A stretch of DNA of 64,000 nucleotides from Streptomyces coelicoflavus (GCF_003112555.1 NZ_BEWB01000018.1:62001-126000); one strand, 5' to 3'; numbered from the stretch's first letter, positions 48,960 to 60,765 are shown. The notes: generated from the letters alone by a model not told the origin. Program-made: numbers and translations.

Positions 48960-49808
48960 GTGTTGACGCAGACCACCTCCCGCGTGCTCGAACCGAGCGA
49001 CCTGGAGGCCGCGCTCGCCGTCCTGGACCGCGAGCCGGTCGCCAACGCCTTCGTGACCGCACGCGTGCAGGTCGCCGGTCTCGACCCGTGGCGCCTGGGC
49101 GGCGAGATGTGGGGCTGGTACGAGCACGGCATGCTGACCTCGCTGTGCTACGCGGGCGCCAACCTCGTCCCCATCTGCGCCACCCCCCGCGCCGTCCGCG
49201 CCTTCGCCGACCGCGCCCGCCGGGCCGGCCGCCGCTGCTCCTCGATCGTCGGCCCCGCCGGCCCGACCGCCCAGCTGTGGCGGCTGCTGGAACCCGGCTG
49301 GGGCCCGGCCCGCGAGGTCCGCACCCGCCAGCCCCTCATGGTCACCGACCGGCTCCCCGACGACATCGCCCCGGACCCCTACGTCCGCCGCGTCCGCAAG
49401 GACGAGATGGAGCGGATCATGCCGGCCTGTGTGGCGATGTTCACCGAGGAGGTCGGCATCTCCCCGATGGCCGGCGACGGCGGCCTGCTCTACCAGGCCC
49501 GGGTCGCCGAACTCGTCGGCTCCGGCCGCTCCTTCGCCCGCTTCGACGCCGACGGCAAGGTCGTCTTCAAGGCCGAGATCGGCGCCGCCACCGACCGCGC
49601 CTGCCAGATCCAGGGCGTGTGGGTGCACCCCGAGTACCGCGGCAAGGGCCTGGCGGCCCCCGGCATGGCGGCGGTCCTGCGCTACGCCCTCGCGGACACC
49701 GCCCCGGTGGCGAGCCTCTACGTCAACGACTTCAACACGGCGGCCCGACGGACGTACCTCCGGGTGGGGTTCCAGGAGGTCGGCGCCTTCATGAGCGTCC
49801 TGTTCTGA
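48960..49808 (+). CDS. GNAT-family acetyltransferase with N-terminal DUF4081 domain
   Basis: A 282-residue protein. The N-terminal half (about 1-125), including EPSDLEAALAVLDREPVANAFVTARV, resembles the DUF4081 domain that precedes some actinobacterial GNATs. The C-terminal half is a GNAT domain with the acetyl-CoA-binding block GVWVHPEYRGKGLAAPGM and VNDFNTAARRTYLRVGF. The acceptor is unknown. GTG 48960 is used, preceded by GGGTGAGG at about 12 bases; TTG 48963 is an alternative. It follows ispG in the same direction but after a terminator. Confidence 0.8.
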   Translation: MLTQTTSRVLEPSDLEAALAVLDREPVANAFVTARVQVAGLDPWRLGGEMWGWYEHGMLTSLCYAGANLVPICATPRAVRAFADRARRAGRRCSSIVGPAGPTAQLWRLLEPGWGPAREVRTRQPLMVTDRLPDDIAPDPYVRRVRKDEMERIMPACVAMFTEEVGISPMAGDGGLLYQARVAELVGSGRSFARFDADGKVVFKAEIGAATDRACQIQGVWVHPEYRGKGLAAPGMAAVLRYALADTAPVASLYVNDFNTAARRTYLRVGFQEVGAFMSVLF

Positions 49809-49871
49809 ACCCGGCCCAGACGGCGGCCCGCTCCCCGACGACAACCGGAACGCCCCTGTAGGCTCCCCGCC

Positions 49872-50417
49872 ATGGACCTCGTGATCGGCCCACTGGACCT
49901 CTCCGCGCACGTGGACGAGGCGCTGGCCGTCCAAGCCGCCGCGTTCGGCCTCGGCCCCGACGAGGTGGCCGTCCGCCGCCAGATCGTCCTGCGCCACATG
50001 ACCTACGCGGGCGCCAGGGCCCTCGGCGCCACCGTCGAGGGCCGCCTCGTCGGCTTCGTCTACGGCATGCCCAACGACCGCGCCCACTGGTGGTCCACGG
50101 TCGTCGAGCCCTACCTCCGAGACCGGGGCACCGACGCCTGGCTGGACGACTCCTTCGTCATCACGGAGCTCCACGTCCACCCGGCGCACCAGAACCGCGG
50201 CGCGGGCCGCGCCCTGATCACCACGATCACCGACGCCGCCGCCCAGCCCCGCTCCATCCTCTCCGCGATCGACCGGGACAGCCCCGCCCGCGGCCTCTAC
50301 CACTCCCTCGGCTACCAGGACCTCGCCCGTCAGGTCCTCTTCCCGAGCGCCCCCAAGCCGTACGCGGTGATGGGCGCCACGCTCCCGCTGCGCAGGCGGT
50401 CACCGGCCGGTCGATAA
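49872..50417 (+). CDS. GNAT-family acetyltransferase
   Basis: A 181-residue acetyltransferase. The acetyl-CoA loop is in ITELHVHPAHQNRGAGRALI and the late segment reads SPARGLYHSLGYQDLARQVL, typical of small GNATs. The substrate is unknown. It lies 63 bases after the first GNAT gene and 73 bases before proS, so the three may form one transcript. Confidence 0.85.
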   Translation: MDLVIGPLDLSAHVDEALAVQAAAFGLGPDEVAVRRQIVLRHMTYAGARALGATVEGRLVGFVYGMPNDRAHWWSTVVEPYLRDRGTDAWLDDSFVITELHVHPAHQNRGAGRALITTITDAAAQPRSILSAIDRDSPARGLYHSLGYQDLARQVLFPSAPKPYAVMGATLPLRRRSPAGR

Positions 50418-50490
50418 CCGATTTCCACCGCACCGGACCACCCGGCTAACCTCCTAGCACCACCCTTACGCAGCAGGAGACACGAGAACC

Positions 50491-52194
50491 ATGGCCAACG
50501 CACCGGTCCAGCGCATGTCGAAGTTGATGGCGAAGACGCTGCGCGACGACCCGGCGGACGCCGAGGTCCTCAGCCACAAGCTGCTGGTCCGCGCCGGCTA
50601 CGTGCGCCGCACCGCCGCCGGCCTGTGGAGCTGGCTGCCGCTGGGCAAGAAGGTCCTCGGCAACATCGAGCGCATCGTCCGCGAGGAGATGGACGCCATC
50701 GGCGCCCAGGAGGTCCAGCTCCCCGCCCTGCTGCCGCGCGAGCCGTACGAGGCGACGGGCCGCTGGGACGAGTACGGCCCCGAACTCTTCCGCCTTCAGG
50801 ACCGCAAGGGCGGCGACTACCTCCTCGGCCCCACCCACGAGGAGATCTTCACCCTCCTCGTCAAGGACCAGGCGTCCTCCTACAAGGACCTGCCGGTCAT
50901 CCTCTACCAGATCCAGAACAAGTACCGCGACGAGGCCCGCCCCCGGGCCGGCATCCTGCGCGGCCGCGAGTTCCTCATGAAGGACTCCTACTCCTTCGAC
51001 GTCGCCGACGAGGGCCTCGCCGAGTCCTACGCCCTGCACCGCGCCGCCTACCAGCGCATCTTCGAGCGCCTGGGCCTCGACTACCGCATCGTCGCGGCCA
51101 CCGCCGGCGCCATGGGCGGCTCCAAGTCGGAGGAGTTCCTGGCCCCCGCGGAGGCCGGCGAGGACACCTTCGCGGACTGCCCGAACTGCGACTACGCCGC
51201 CAACACCGAGGCGATCACCCACGCCCTCACCCCGGTGGACGCGACCGGCGTCCCGGCCGCCGAGGACATCCCCACCCCCGACACCCCCACGATCGAGACC
51301 CTGGCCGCCTCTCTCGGCGTACCGGCCTCGGCCACCCTCAAGAACCTCCTCGTCAAGGTGGACGGCGAGATCGTCGCCGTGGGCGTCCCCGGCGACCGCG
51401 AGGTCGACACGGACAAGGTCGAGGCGCACTTCGCCCCGGCCGCCGTCGAGCTGGTCACCGCCGAGGACTTCGTCGGCCGCCCCGACCTGGTCCGCGGCTA
51501 CGTCGGCCCGCAGGGACTGGGCGAGAAGGTCACGTACATCGCCGACCCCCGCGTCGCGCCGGGCACCGCGTGGATCACGGGCGCCAACAAGGCCGACACC
51601 CACGCCAAGAACGTCGTGGCGGGCCGCGACTTCGAGGTCGACGCCTACGTCGACGTGGTCGTGGTCCGCGAGGGCGACCCCTGCCCGAAGTGCGGCACGG
51701 GCCTGAAGCTGGACCGCGCCATCGAGATCGGCCACATCTTCCAGCTGGGGCGCAAGTACGCGGACGCCCTCAAGCTCGACGTCCTCGGCCAGAACGGCAA
51801 GCCGGCCCGCGTCACCATGGGCTCCTACGGCATCGGCGTCTCCCGCGCGGTGGCGGCGCTCGCCGAGCAGCACGCCGACGACAAGGGCCTCGTCTGGTCC
51901 AAGGAGGTCGCCCCGGCCGACGTCCACGTCGTCGCCGCGGGCAAGGCGCTGCAGACCGAGCTGGCCCTGGAGGTCTCCGACAAGCTGGCCGCGGCCGGCG
52001 TCCGCGTCCTGGTGGACGACCGCGCGGGGGTCTCTCCCGGCGTGAAGTTCACCGACGCGGAACTCATCGGCGTCCCCCAGATCCTGGTGGCCGGCCGCCG
52101 CTCCGCAGAGGGCGTCGTCGAACTGAAGGACCGCCGCACGGGCGAACGCGAGGAAGTGACGGTCGAGGAGGCCATCACCCGCCTCACCAACTGA
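50491..52194 (+). CDS. proS: Prolyl-tRNA synthetase
   Basis: A 567-residue class II aminoacyl-tRNA synthetase that charges tRNA-Pro. Motif 2 is in [21 protein letters not shown] and motif 3 in [18 protein letters not shown]. An insertion domain of about residues 225-390 ([15 protein letters not shown] region) is the Ala-Pro editing domain of the bacterial type. The C-terminal anticodon-binding domain starts near [12 protein letters not shown]. The ATG follows GCAGGAGACACGAGAACC. A hairpin terminator follows 7 bases after the stop. Confidence 0.95.
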   Translation: MANAPVQRMSKLMAKTLRDDPADAEVLSHKLLVRAGYVRRTAAGLWSWLPLGKKVLGNIERIVREEMDAIGAQEVQLPALLPREPYEATGRWDEYGPELFRLQDRKGGDYLLGPTHEEIFTLLVKDQASSYKDLPVILYQIQNKYRDEARPRAGILRGREFLMKDSYSFDVADEGLAESYALHRAAYQRIFERLGLDYRIVAATAGAMGGSKSEEFLAPAEAGEDTFADCPNCDYAANTEAITHALTPVDATGVPAAEDIPTPDTPTIETLAASLGVPASATLKNLLVKVDGEIVAVGVPGDREVDTDKVEAHFAPAAVELVTAEDFVGRPDLVRGYVGPQGLGEKVTYIADPRVAPGTAWITGANKADTHAKNVVAGRDFEVDAYVDVVVVREGDPCPKCGTGLKLDRAIEIGHIFQLGRKYADALKLDVLGQNGKPARVTMGSYGIGVSRAVAALAEQHADDKGLVWSKEVAPADVHVVAAGKALQTELALEVSDKLAAAGVRVLVDDRAGVSPGVKFTDAELIGVPQILVAGRRSAEGVVELKDRRTGEREEVTVEEAITRLTN

Positions 52195-52200
52195 CCGGCA

Positions 52201-52236
52201 CCGCGTTCCCCCGGGCGCGGGCCCGGGGTGACGCGG
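52201..52236 (+). terminator. Terminator after proS
   Basis: CCGCGT (52201-52206) pairs with ACGCGG (52231-52236), and CCCCGGG (52209-52215) pairs with CCCGGGG (52222-52228) inside. The 13-bp structure begins seven bases after the proS stop. Confidence 0.75.
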
Positions 52237-52545
52237 CCCGGCGGGGTGCCGCCGCGCCCACCCACGACTGCCCGCAGCGGCGGGGCAGCGTGGCGACTGC
52301 ACGCGCACCGGCGAGGGCGAGAGAGCCGCACACGGCGGGGCGGGGCACCCAGGTGAGGCGGCCGGCAGGCGCGTACGGCGAGCAGGGACGTGTCGGGGGG
52401 TGTCCGCCCGCAGCGGATGGCGCGTCAACGCCCCGCGCCTCTTCAAGCAACCGATTCCGCGCCGTTCCGAGGACGGACACCCCCCGGCGCGGCCCGACCC
52501 CCGGACAACGCACCGCGCTACGCGCACCCCCACAACCCGCGCAGG

Positions 52546-52703
52546 CGCCGCAGGCACCCGCGCCACCGCCGCAGGCACCCGCGCCACCGCCGCAGGCACC
52601 GGCCCCACCGCCGCAGGCACCCGCGCAGGCCGCCGCAGGCATCCCGCGCCACCGTCGGAGACATCTCGCGCCACCGTCGGAGACATCTCGCGCCACCGTC
52701 GGA
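52546..52703. repeat. Two adjoining tandem-repeat families
   Basis: From 52546, four units of 21 bases (CGCCGCAGGCACCCGCGCCA plus C, last ones variant) run to about 52629. From 52645, the 22-base unit CGCGCCACCGTCGGAGACAT plus CT occurs at 52645-52666, 52667-52688 and partly at 52689-52703. No repeat carries a conserved hairpin like a CRISPR array, and there are no unique spacers. Confidence 0.85.
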
Positions 52704-52710
52704 GGCCCCG

Positions 52711-53610
52711 TCACAACCAGCCCGCGAACTCCAGCAACAGCTCCGCGTCCTGCTCTCGCCCCACCCGCCGGGCCCGCACCCCCGACTCCACCGCCCGGAA
52801 CAGCGTCCAGCCGCGCAGCCGCTCCTGATCGACCTCCAGCGACTCCGCGAGCCGCTTGATCCGCCGCCGCGTGGTCGACGCCCCCGACGGCTGGGCGATC
52901 AGATCCTCCACCCGGTCCCGCACCAGCCGCGCCAGATCGAACGCGCTCTCCCCGACCACCGGATCGGGCCCCACCGCCAGCCACGGCATCCGGTCCCCGG
53001 CGAGCACCTTGCTCTGCCGGAACGTGCCGTGCAGCAGCCGCTCCTCCGGCGGCTCGGCCAGCAACTCCTCGCGAGCCGCGAGCGCCGCGTCGACCAGCGG
53101 CGCAACCTCCGCGTCGGCCGCCGCGCCCGCCCGCATGGCCGCCGCCTGGCGCCCGGTCCGCTGGGCCACGGTCTCGAAGGAATGAGAGGCGGGCGGCTCC
53201 ACCCACAGCCGCCGCAACGTCCCCGCCGCCTCCAGCAACGCCTTCGCCTCCGGCAACGACCGCACCGACACGTCCGGATGCAGCCGCTCGAGCAGCAGCA
53301 CGCCCTCCTCGTCGGCCGCCTCGCGCACCTGCACGGCGCCCAGCCCGCCCCAGTGCGCGAGCGCGGCCCGCTCACTCTCCGGACGCGCCCGGGGAGGGGC
53401 GAGCTTCAGCACCGCAGGCGCCCCCTCGGCCCCGCGCACCAGCACCACCAGGCTGCTGCGCCCGCCGGGCACCTGCACCCGCTCAACGGTCAGCCCCCGC
53501 ACCGCCACGGCCCGCTCCGCCGCTTCGGGCAGCTTCGCCAACCAGCTGTCACCGTCCGGCGCCGTCTCGCCGAGCGCCCTGATCAAACGCCGCGGCGGTT
53601 CGAATGCCAT
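52711..53610 (-). CDS. Aminoglycoside-phosphotransferase-fold pseudokinase
   Basis: A 299-residue protein with the APH/choline-kinase fold. The N-lobe keeps the ATP-anchoring Lys69 in PAVLKLAPP. The catalytic loop, normally HGDLHPGN, reads HGTFRQSK (residues 194-201), so the catalytic Asp is Thr196 and the metal-binding Asn is Lys201. The metal-binding IDP block reads VGPDP (213-217), with Gly214 for Asp. All three residues needed for phosphotransfer are therefore replaced, while the fold around them is kept. It is probably a non-catalytic scaffold or nucleotide sensor. It is upstream of the DUF4439 gene in the gene order, on the same strand. Confidence 0.75.
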   Translation of the reverse strand: MAFEPPRRLIRALGETAPDGDSWLAKLPEAAERAVAVRGLTVERVQVPGGRSSLVVLVRGAEGAPAVLKLAPPRARPESERAALAHWGGLGAVQVREAADEEGVLLLERLHPDVSVRSLPEAKALLEAAGTLRRLWVEPPASHSFETVAQRTGRQAAAMRAGAAADAEVAPLVDAALAAREELLAEPPEERLLHGTFRQSKVLAGDRMPWLAVGPDPVVGESAFDLARLVRDRVEDLIAQPSGASTTRRRIKRLAESLEVDQERLRGWTLFRAVESGVRARRVGREQDAELLLEFAGWL

Positions 53611-53649
53611 GCGCGAGCCGTTCCCTTCCCGTACGGAAAGCCGTACGCG

Positions 53650-54171
53650 TTACGCAGTCGGTGAAGCCGTCGCCGACGGGGCCGCCGGCCCCGTCGCCGT
53701 GTCGGAGGCATCCGGAGCGGGACCCCGCCCGGTCGGCGTGCCGGCCCGCTCGGCGAGCCCAGGGAAGGCTACGCTCCCGCCCCGCCAGCGCGCCGCGCGG
53801 ACCGCGGCCTCCCGCAGCGCACCGGCCGCCGTGGCCCGCAGGTCGCCCTCGGCCGCCCGCACCAGGTCGGAGTAGACCCCGGCCACCCGGTCCTCCAGCC
53901 GGGCCGCCAGCCGTACCGCCGCCGCCGAGTCCGGCACCGAGAACGGCAGCGCGTACCCGGCCGCCGCGGCGACCGGCTCACCGCCCAGGCCCCGGACGTC
54001 ACGCGCCAGCGCGTCCCGCCGCGCCCGGTGCGCGTCGTACGCCGCCCGTGCCTCGGTGCGCCGTTCCTCACCGATCCGCCCGCCGACGACCCCGTAGCCG
54101 TACACCGCCGCGTGCTCCGCCGCCAGCGCCGCCTGGACCGCGTCCAGCCGCCCGTCCTCCGCCTTGCTCAC
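53650..54171 (-). CDS. DUF4439 ferritin-like protein
   Basis: A 173-residue, largely helical protein with the four-helix look of the ferritin-like DUF4439 family: QAALAAEHAAVYGYGVVG in helix 1, a long second helix, LEDRVAGVYSDLVRAAEGDLRA in helix 3. Its tail (about 150-173) is Ala/Thr/Ser/Pro-rich and disordered. Some Glu and His residues are kept in helix 1, but a full di-iron ligand set was not found. The ATG at 54171 overlaps the lipoprotein stop (ATGA). Function is unknown. Confidence 0.75.
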   Translation of the reverse strand: MSKAEDGRLDAVQAALAAEHAAVYGYGVVGGRIGEERRTEARAAYDAHRARRDALARDVRGLGGEPVAAAAGYALPFSVPDSAAAVRLAARLEDRVAGVYSDLVRAAEGDLRATAAGALREAAVRAARWRGGSVAFPGLAERAGTPTGRGPAPDASDTATGPAAPSATASPTA

Positions 54172-54752
54172 CCGTCACCCTCCGTCAGCAGAAACACGTG
54201 GGCCGCCCCGGCCGCCGCGACCGAGGCCAGCAGCCGCGCCGTCTCACCCGGCACGTCGAGCAGCGCCCCGGCCCGCCGGTCGGCCAGCTTCCGCTCGGCG
54301 TCGGCGAGCATGCCCAGGGCGCCCTTCTCGTCCGCGGGCACGGCACCGGCGTCACGGGCCGCCGGACCGGCGGCCCGAGCGGAGACCGAGGGCGAGACCG
54401 AAGCAGACGCGGCCGGCGACGCTGCCGACGACGCGGCAGACGACGCCCCGGGCGAGGCCACCCGCTCACCACCGAACGCCTCCGCGTGCCGTACGACCTC
54501 CTCCCGCAGCGGCCCCAGCCGCTCCGCCAGCCCCGGATGGGCCGCGATCACCGCCGCGTACCGCCCGGCCAGGGCCTCGCTGTCCCGGGCCGCACGCGCG
54601 CGTGCCCGGTCGGCGGCCGACGGGCCGGTCCCGGAGGCGTCGGAGTCCGACCCCCCGGTACAACCGACGAGAAGGGCGGCCCCGGCGGCCGACGCGAGCA
54701 GGCTCCTTCTGCGCGGCCCCCGGAGCGGGCGCGGCGATGGGGGAAGCGACAC
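54168..54752 (-). CDS. Putative Tat-exported lipoprotein
   Basis: A 194-residue protein starting at a GTG (54752), with a twin-arginine-like RRRSLLASAAGAALLVGC that ends in a lipobox Cys. The mature part is helical and Ala-rich, with a low-complexity Ala/Ser/Pro stretch in the middle. The block LADAERKLADRRAGALLDVPG may be the second half of a ferritin-like bundle. It overlaps DUF4439 by four bases and is probably its partner. The start is chosen by GAGGACG upstream; a longer version from 54887 is less likely. Confidence 0.7.
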   Translation of the reverse strand: MSLPPSPRPLRGPRRRSLLASAAGAALLVGCTGGSDSDASGTGPSAADRARARAARDSEALAGRYAAVIAAHPGLAERLGPLREEVVRHAEAFGGERVASPGASSAASSAASPAASASVSPSVSARAAGPAARDAGAVPADEKGALGMLADAERKLADRRAGALLDVPGETARLLASVAAAGAAHVFLLTEGDG

Positions 54753-55008
54753 GGCAGACGTCCTCGACAGGCTCGTACGGAAGCGGAGGCAAAGCGACGG
54801 CAGAGCGGCGGGCGACGCGTCGGGAACCCGCGGTGCGGCCTGCGGCCCGCCCGTGATCACGGTACCCGTGCCCCGCCCGGGCACCACTCATCGGCAGCAC
54901 CACGCCCCCGAACCCGACCCCCCGAACCCGACCCGCGAACTCGACCCGCCCTCCGATCCGGCCCACCGGACGGGGTGGACGGCAACACCCCCCGCGACCG
55001 GATACCCT

Positions 55009-55037
55009 TTGACCAGACACGCGCACCGTCCCACAAC
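55009..55037 (+). promoter_or_regulatory. Possible promoter of the rimP-nusA-infB operon
   Basis: TTGACC (55009-55014) and CACAAC (55032-55037) are spaced by 17 bases, 27 bases before the rimP ATG. The -10 box is weak. Confidence 0.35.
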
Positions 55038-55064
55038 AGCACACGCGGCCGAGGAGTCACCCGG

Positions 55065-55610
55065 ATGAGCACCACCCAGAGCGAGAGGCTGCGAGAGCTG
55101 CTGGAGCCGCTCGTCGCCTCCCAGGGACTGGACCTCGAAGAGATCGCGGTGGACTCGGTCGGCCGCAGGCGTGTACTGAGCGTGGTCGTCGACTCCGAAA
55201 CCGGAGCGGACCTGGACCGCATCGCCGATGTGAGCCGCGTGCTCTCGGCGAAGCTCGACGAGACCGACGCGATGGGCGAGGGCGAGTACACCCTCGAGGT
55301 CGGCACCCCGGGCGCGGAGCGCTCGCTCACCCAGCACCGCCACTACGTGCGCGCCACGGACCGCCTGGTCCGGTTCCAGCTGCACGAGGGCGGCGAGCTG
55401 GTCGCCCGCATCCTCGCCGTGGACGAGGACGGACTCGACCTCGAAGTACCAGGAGTGAAGGGCCGCAGGCCCACCACCCGCAGACTGCCCTTCGGCGACA
55501 TCGACAAGGCACGCGTCCAGGTCGAGTTCAACCGCAAGGACACCAAGAGCACCGAGAACACCGAGCACACCGACAACACCGACAACAAGACGGAAGAGGA
55601 GGAGGCGTAG
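55065..55610 (+). CDS. rimP: Ribosome maturation factor RimP
   Basis: A 181-residue 30S-subunit assembly factor. It starts [19 protein letters not shown] and has the conserved [12 protein letters not shown] block and the N- and C-terminal domains of RimP. The last 25 residues are a low-complexity Asn/Thr/Asp/Glu tail ([19 protein letters not shown]). It opens the operon rimP-nusA-ylxR-infB. ATG 55065 follows GAGGAG. Two bases separate it from nusA. Confidence 0.95.
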   Translation: MSTTQSERLRELLEPLVASQGLDLEEIAVDSVGRRRVLSVVVDSETGADLDRIADVSRVLSAKLDETDAMGEGEYTLEVGTPGAERSLTQHRHYVRATDRLVRFQLHEGGELVARILAVDEDGLDLEVPGVKGRRPTTRRLPFGDIDKARVQVEFNRKDTKSTENTEHTDNTDNKTEEEEA

Positions 55611-55612
55611 CC

Positions 55613-56635
55613 GTGGACATCGACATGAGCGCCCTGCGGGGCTTGGTACGGGAGAAGGAGATCTCCTTCGACCTGCTGGTCGAAGCGATCGAGTCGGCCC
55701 TCCTCATCGCCTACCACCGCACCGAGGGAAGCCGCCGGCACGCGCGCGTGGAGCTCGACCGGAACACCGGACACGTGACCGTGTGGGCGAAGGAGGACCC
55801 CGACGACCTCGAGGAGGGCCAGGCGGCCCGCGAGTTCGACGACACCCCGTCCGACTTCGGCCGTATCGCCGCCACCACCGCCAAGCAGGTCATCCTGCAG
55901 CGGCTGCGCGACGCCGAGGACGACGCGACGCTCGGCGAGTACGCCGGACGTGAGGGCGACATCGTCACCGGCGTGGTCCAGCAGGGCCGCGACCCGAAGA
56001 ACGTGCTGGTCGACATCGGCAAGCTGGAGGCCATCCTGCCGGTGCAGGAGCAGGTGCCCGGCGAGACCTACCCGCACGGCACGCGGCTGCGGTCGTACGT
56101 CGTCCGCGTGGCCAAGGGCGTGCGCGGCCCGTCCGTGACGCTGTCCCGCACGCACCCCAACCTGGTGAAGAAGCTGTTCGCCCTCGAGGTGCCGGAGATC
56201 GCCGACGGGTCCGTCGAGATCTCCGCGATCGCCCGCGAGGCCGGCCACCGCACCAAGATCGCCGTACGCTCCACCCGCTCGGGCCTGAACGCCAAGGGTG
56301 CCTGCATCGGCCCCATGGGCGGCCGGGTGCGCAACGTGATGGGCGAGCTGAACGGCGAGAAGATCGACATCGTCGACTGGTCGGACGACCCGGCCGAGAT
56401 GGTGGCGAACGCGCTCTCCCCGGCCCGCGTCTCCAAGGTGGAGGTCGTGGACCTCGCGGCCCGCTCCGCGCGCGTGATCGTGCCCGACTACCAGCTGTCG
56501 CTGGCCATCGGCAAGGAGGGCCAGAACGCCCGGCTCGCGGCCCGGCTGACCGGCTGGCGGATCGACATCCGCCCGGACACCGAGCAGCCGGACGACCAGC
56601 GTGACGACCGGCGTGACGACCGGCCGTCCGACTAG
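55613..56635 (+). CDS. nusA: Transcription termination/antitermination factor NusA
   Basis: A 340-residue NusA. It has the N-terminal RNA-polymerase-binding domain (about 1-110), an S1 domain (about 115-180, [13 protein letters not shown]), and two KH domains (about 190-330, including [14 protein letters not shown] and [19 protein letters not shown]). It lacks the acidic C-terminal repeats of the E. coli protein, as other actinobacterial NusA proteins do. The tail is a repeated Asp/Arg/Gln run ([14 protein letters not shown]). It acts on RNA polymerase pausing and termination. Hairpins between nusA and ylxR may be its own targets. Confidence 0.95.
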   Translation: MDIDMSALRGLVREKEISFDLLVEAIESALLIAYHRTEGSRRHARVELDRNTGHVTVWAKEDPDDLEEGQAAREFDDTPSDFGRIAATTAKQVILQRLRDAEDDATLGEYAGREGDIVTGVVQQGRDPKNVLVDIGKLEAILPVQEQVPGETYPHGTRLRSYVVRVAKGVRGPSVTLSRTHPNLVKKLFALEVPEIADGSVEISAIAREAGHRTKIAVRSTRSGLNAKGACIGPMGGRVRNVMGELNGEKIDIVDWSDDPAEMVANALSPARVSKVEVVDLAARSARVIVPDYQLSLAIGKEGQNARLAARLTGWRIDIRPDTEQPDDQRDDRRDDRPSD

Positions 56636-56652
56636 CCGGGGAATAGATCCAA

Positions 56653-56718
56653 GCCGCACGCCGCTGAGATCACGACAGCTTTGCGTGCGGCACGTGTTCG
56701 ATTCTTGCCCCGAAGGGG
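56653..56718 (+). terminator. Intercistronic hairpins between nusA and ylxR
   Basis: GCCGCACGC (56653-56661) pairs with GCGTGCGGC (56683-56691) over a 21-base loop. CCCCGAAGGGG (56708-56718) forms a second small hairpin. They lie inside an operon, so they may attenuate rather than stop transcription. Confidence 0.6.
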
Positions 56719-56748
56719 TGAGGTCGGTCCGGGGAGGTAGACTTAGCA

Positions 56749-57054
56749 GTGTCTGGCCGGACACGTACCCGAACATGCCCCGAGCGCACCTGCGTGGGGT
56801 GCCGGGAGCGAGCGGTCAAGAGCGAGCTGCTGCGCACCGTCGCGGACGAGGGTCATTGCACCCCTGATCCACGCGGTACGCTGCCCGGCCGGGGTGCGTA
56901 CGTACATCCCGTCCCGGTCTGTGTCGACCAGGCAGTGCGCCGCAAGGCGTTCCCGCGGGCGCTCCGCGTCCCGGGTCCGCTCGACGTAAAGGCGTTGCGC
57001 CACTACGTCGAGCAGGCACAAGGTTGCGACAAGGCTGCTGACAGCAGCGTGTGA
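56749..57054 (+). CDS. ylxR: YlxR family RNA-binding protein
   Basis: A 101-residue basic protein with the YlxR motif RTCVGCRERAVKSELLR and the block DPRGTLPGRGAYVHP. YlxR homologues are now described as modulators of RNase P (RnpM) and bind RNA. It lies between nusA and infB as usual. GTG 56749 is preceded by GGGGAGG at 11 bases; TAGACT at 56738-56743 could also be a -10 box. Confidence 0.88.
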   Translation: MSGRTRTRTCPERTCVGCRERAVKSELLRTVADEGHCTPDPRGTLPGRGAYVHPVPVCVDQAVRRKAFPRALRVPGPLDVKALRHYVEQAQGCDKAADSSV

Positions 57055-57075
57055 GCAACATGGTAAGGAAGACAT

Positions 57076-57097
57076 GCCGCGCGAGACCCCGCGCGGC
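57076..57097 (+). promoter_or_regulatory. Hairpin between ylxR and infB
   Basis: GCCGCGCG (57076-57083) pairs with CGCGCGGC (57090-57097) around a six-base loop. A second 7-bp hairpin, GGTCCGG/CCGGACC, lies at 57182-57202 just before the infB ribosome-binding site. Confidence 0.6.
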
Positions 57098-57134
57098 TTG
57101 GTACCTCGCGAGTCGAAAGCAGGTCGAGATTGCG

Positions 57135-57177
57135 ATGAGCACTCGATGAGTACGCGATGAGTACGCCCATGAACTAG
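57135..57177 (+). CDS. Three coupled mini-ORFs before infB
   Basis: ATG AGC ACT CGA TGA begins at 57135 and encodes MSTR. Its stop overlaps a second ATG at 57146 (MSTR again), whose stop overlaps a third ATG at 57157 (MSTPMN), ending at 57177. The three arise from an 11-base tandem repeat, CGATGAGTACG, and each junction is an ATGA. The last stop is 38 bases before infB. Coding status is unproven. Confidence 0.4.
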
Positions 57178-57215
57178 CGACGGTCCGGACGCAACCCGGA
57201 CCTCAGAGGAGCGAA

Positions 57216-60293
<3,078 letters not shown>

Positions 60294-60320
60294 GTACCGC
60301 GACTTCCGGGAGTGACCGGT

Positions 60321-60364
60321 CCGGGGCCGGTCGGCGGAGCACAATATCCGTCGATCGGCCCCGG
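60321..60364 (+). terminator. Hairpin after infB
   Basis: CCGGGGCCG (60321-60329) pairs with CGGCCCCGG (60356-60364), extended inward by four pairs. It lies 28 bases after the infB stop, within the operon. Confidence 0.65.
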
Positions 60365-60445
60365 CCGTTCGTTGTACGGTTCAGATGATCCCGCCCGTTC
60401 GCGGCGGGGCCATCGATCCCGGACCGGCGGGTGAACCGGTTTCAC

Positions 60446-60739
60446 ATGTATGTGGGGACGCTGTCCTTCGACCTCCTCCTCGGCGACGTACATTCGCTGA
60501 AGGAGAAGCGCTCCGTCGTCCGCCCGATCGTCGCCGAACTCCAGCGGAAGTACGCGGTGAGCGCGGCGGAGGTGGAGCACATGAACCTCCATCGCCGGGC
60601 CGTCGTCGGCCTGGCCCTGGTGTCCGGCGACGCGGGCCACCTCAGCGACGTGCTCGACCGGTGCGAACGGCTGGTGGCCGGCCGCCCCGAGGTGGAACTG
60701 CTGTCGGTGAGGCGGCGCTTCCACGGCGACGACGACTGA
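60446..60739 (+). CDS. ylxP: YlxP (DUF503) family protein
   Basis: A 97-residue protein of the DUF503 family. It begins MYVGTLSFDLLLGD and has VHSLKEKRSVVRPIVAELQ, then a second half with VSAAEVEHMNLHRRAVVGLALVSGD. The family sits next to rbfA in many bacteria; in some studies it takes part in ribosome assembly. ATG 60446 is preferred because the conserved sequence begins there; a GTG at 60431 is possible. Its own promoter may lie after the infB hairpin. Confidence 0.85.
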   Translation: MYVGTLSFDLLLGDVHSLKEKRSVVRPIVAELQRKYAVSAAEVEHMNLHRRAVVGLALVSGDAGHLSDVLDRCERLVAGRPEVELLSVRRRFHGDDD

Positions 60740-60765
60740 CCAGACCGGGCAGAAGACCGGATCGA

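Larger units (their letters stand above)
52195..52710. other. Non-coding convergent gap of 516 bp with tandem repeats
   Basis: Between proS and the kinase-like gene there is a terminator (52201-52236) and two families of short tandem repeats (52546-52703). I see no gene with plausible start and codon use; apparent long readings on either strand are explained by the high GC. Confidence 0.6.

Noticed and set aside
50446-52686. 746-codon minus-strand gene
   Set aside because: It is antisense to proS and low in recognisable sequence; proS is certain.
52546-52703. CRISPR array
   Set aside because: The units are directly adjacent without unique spacers and no cas gene is near.
53590-53610. tRNA-like TTCGAAT element
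   Set aside because: It is inside a coding region and no cloverleaf can be formed; no tRNA was found anywhere in the window.
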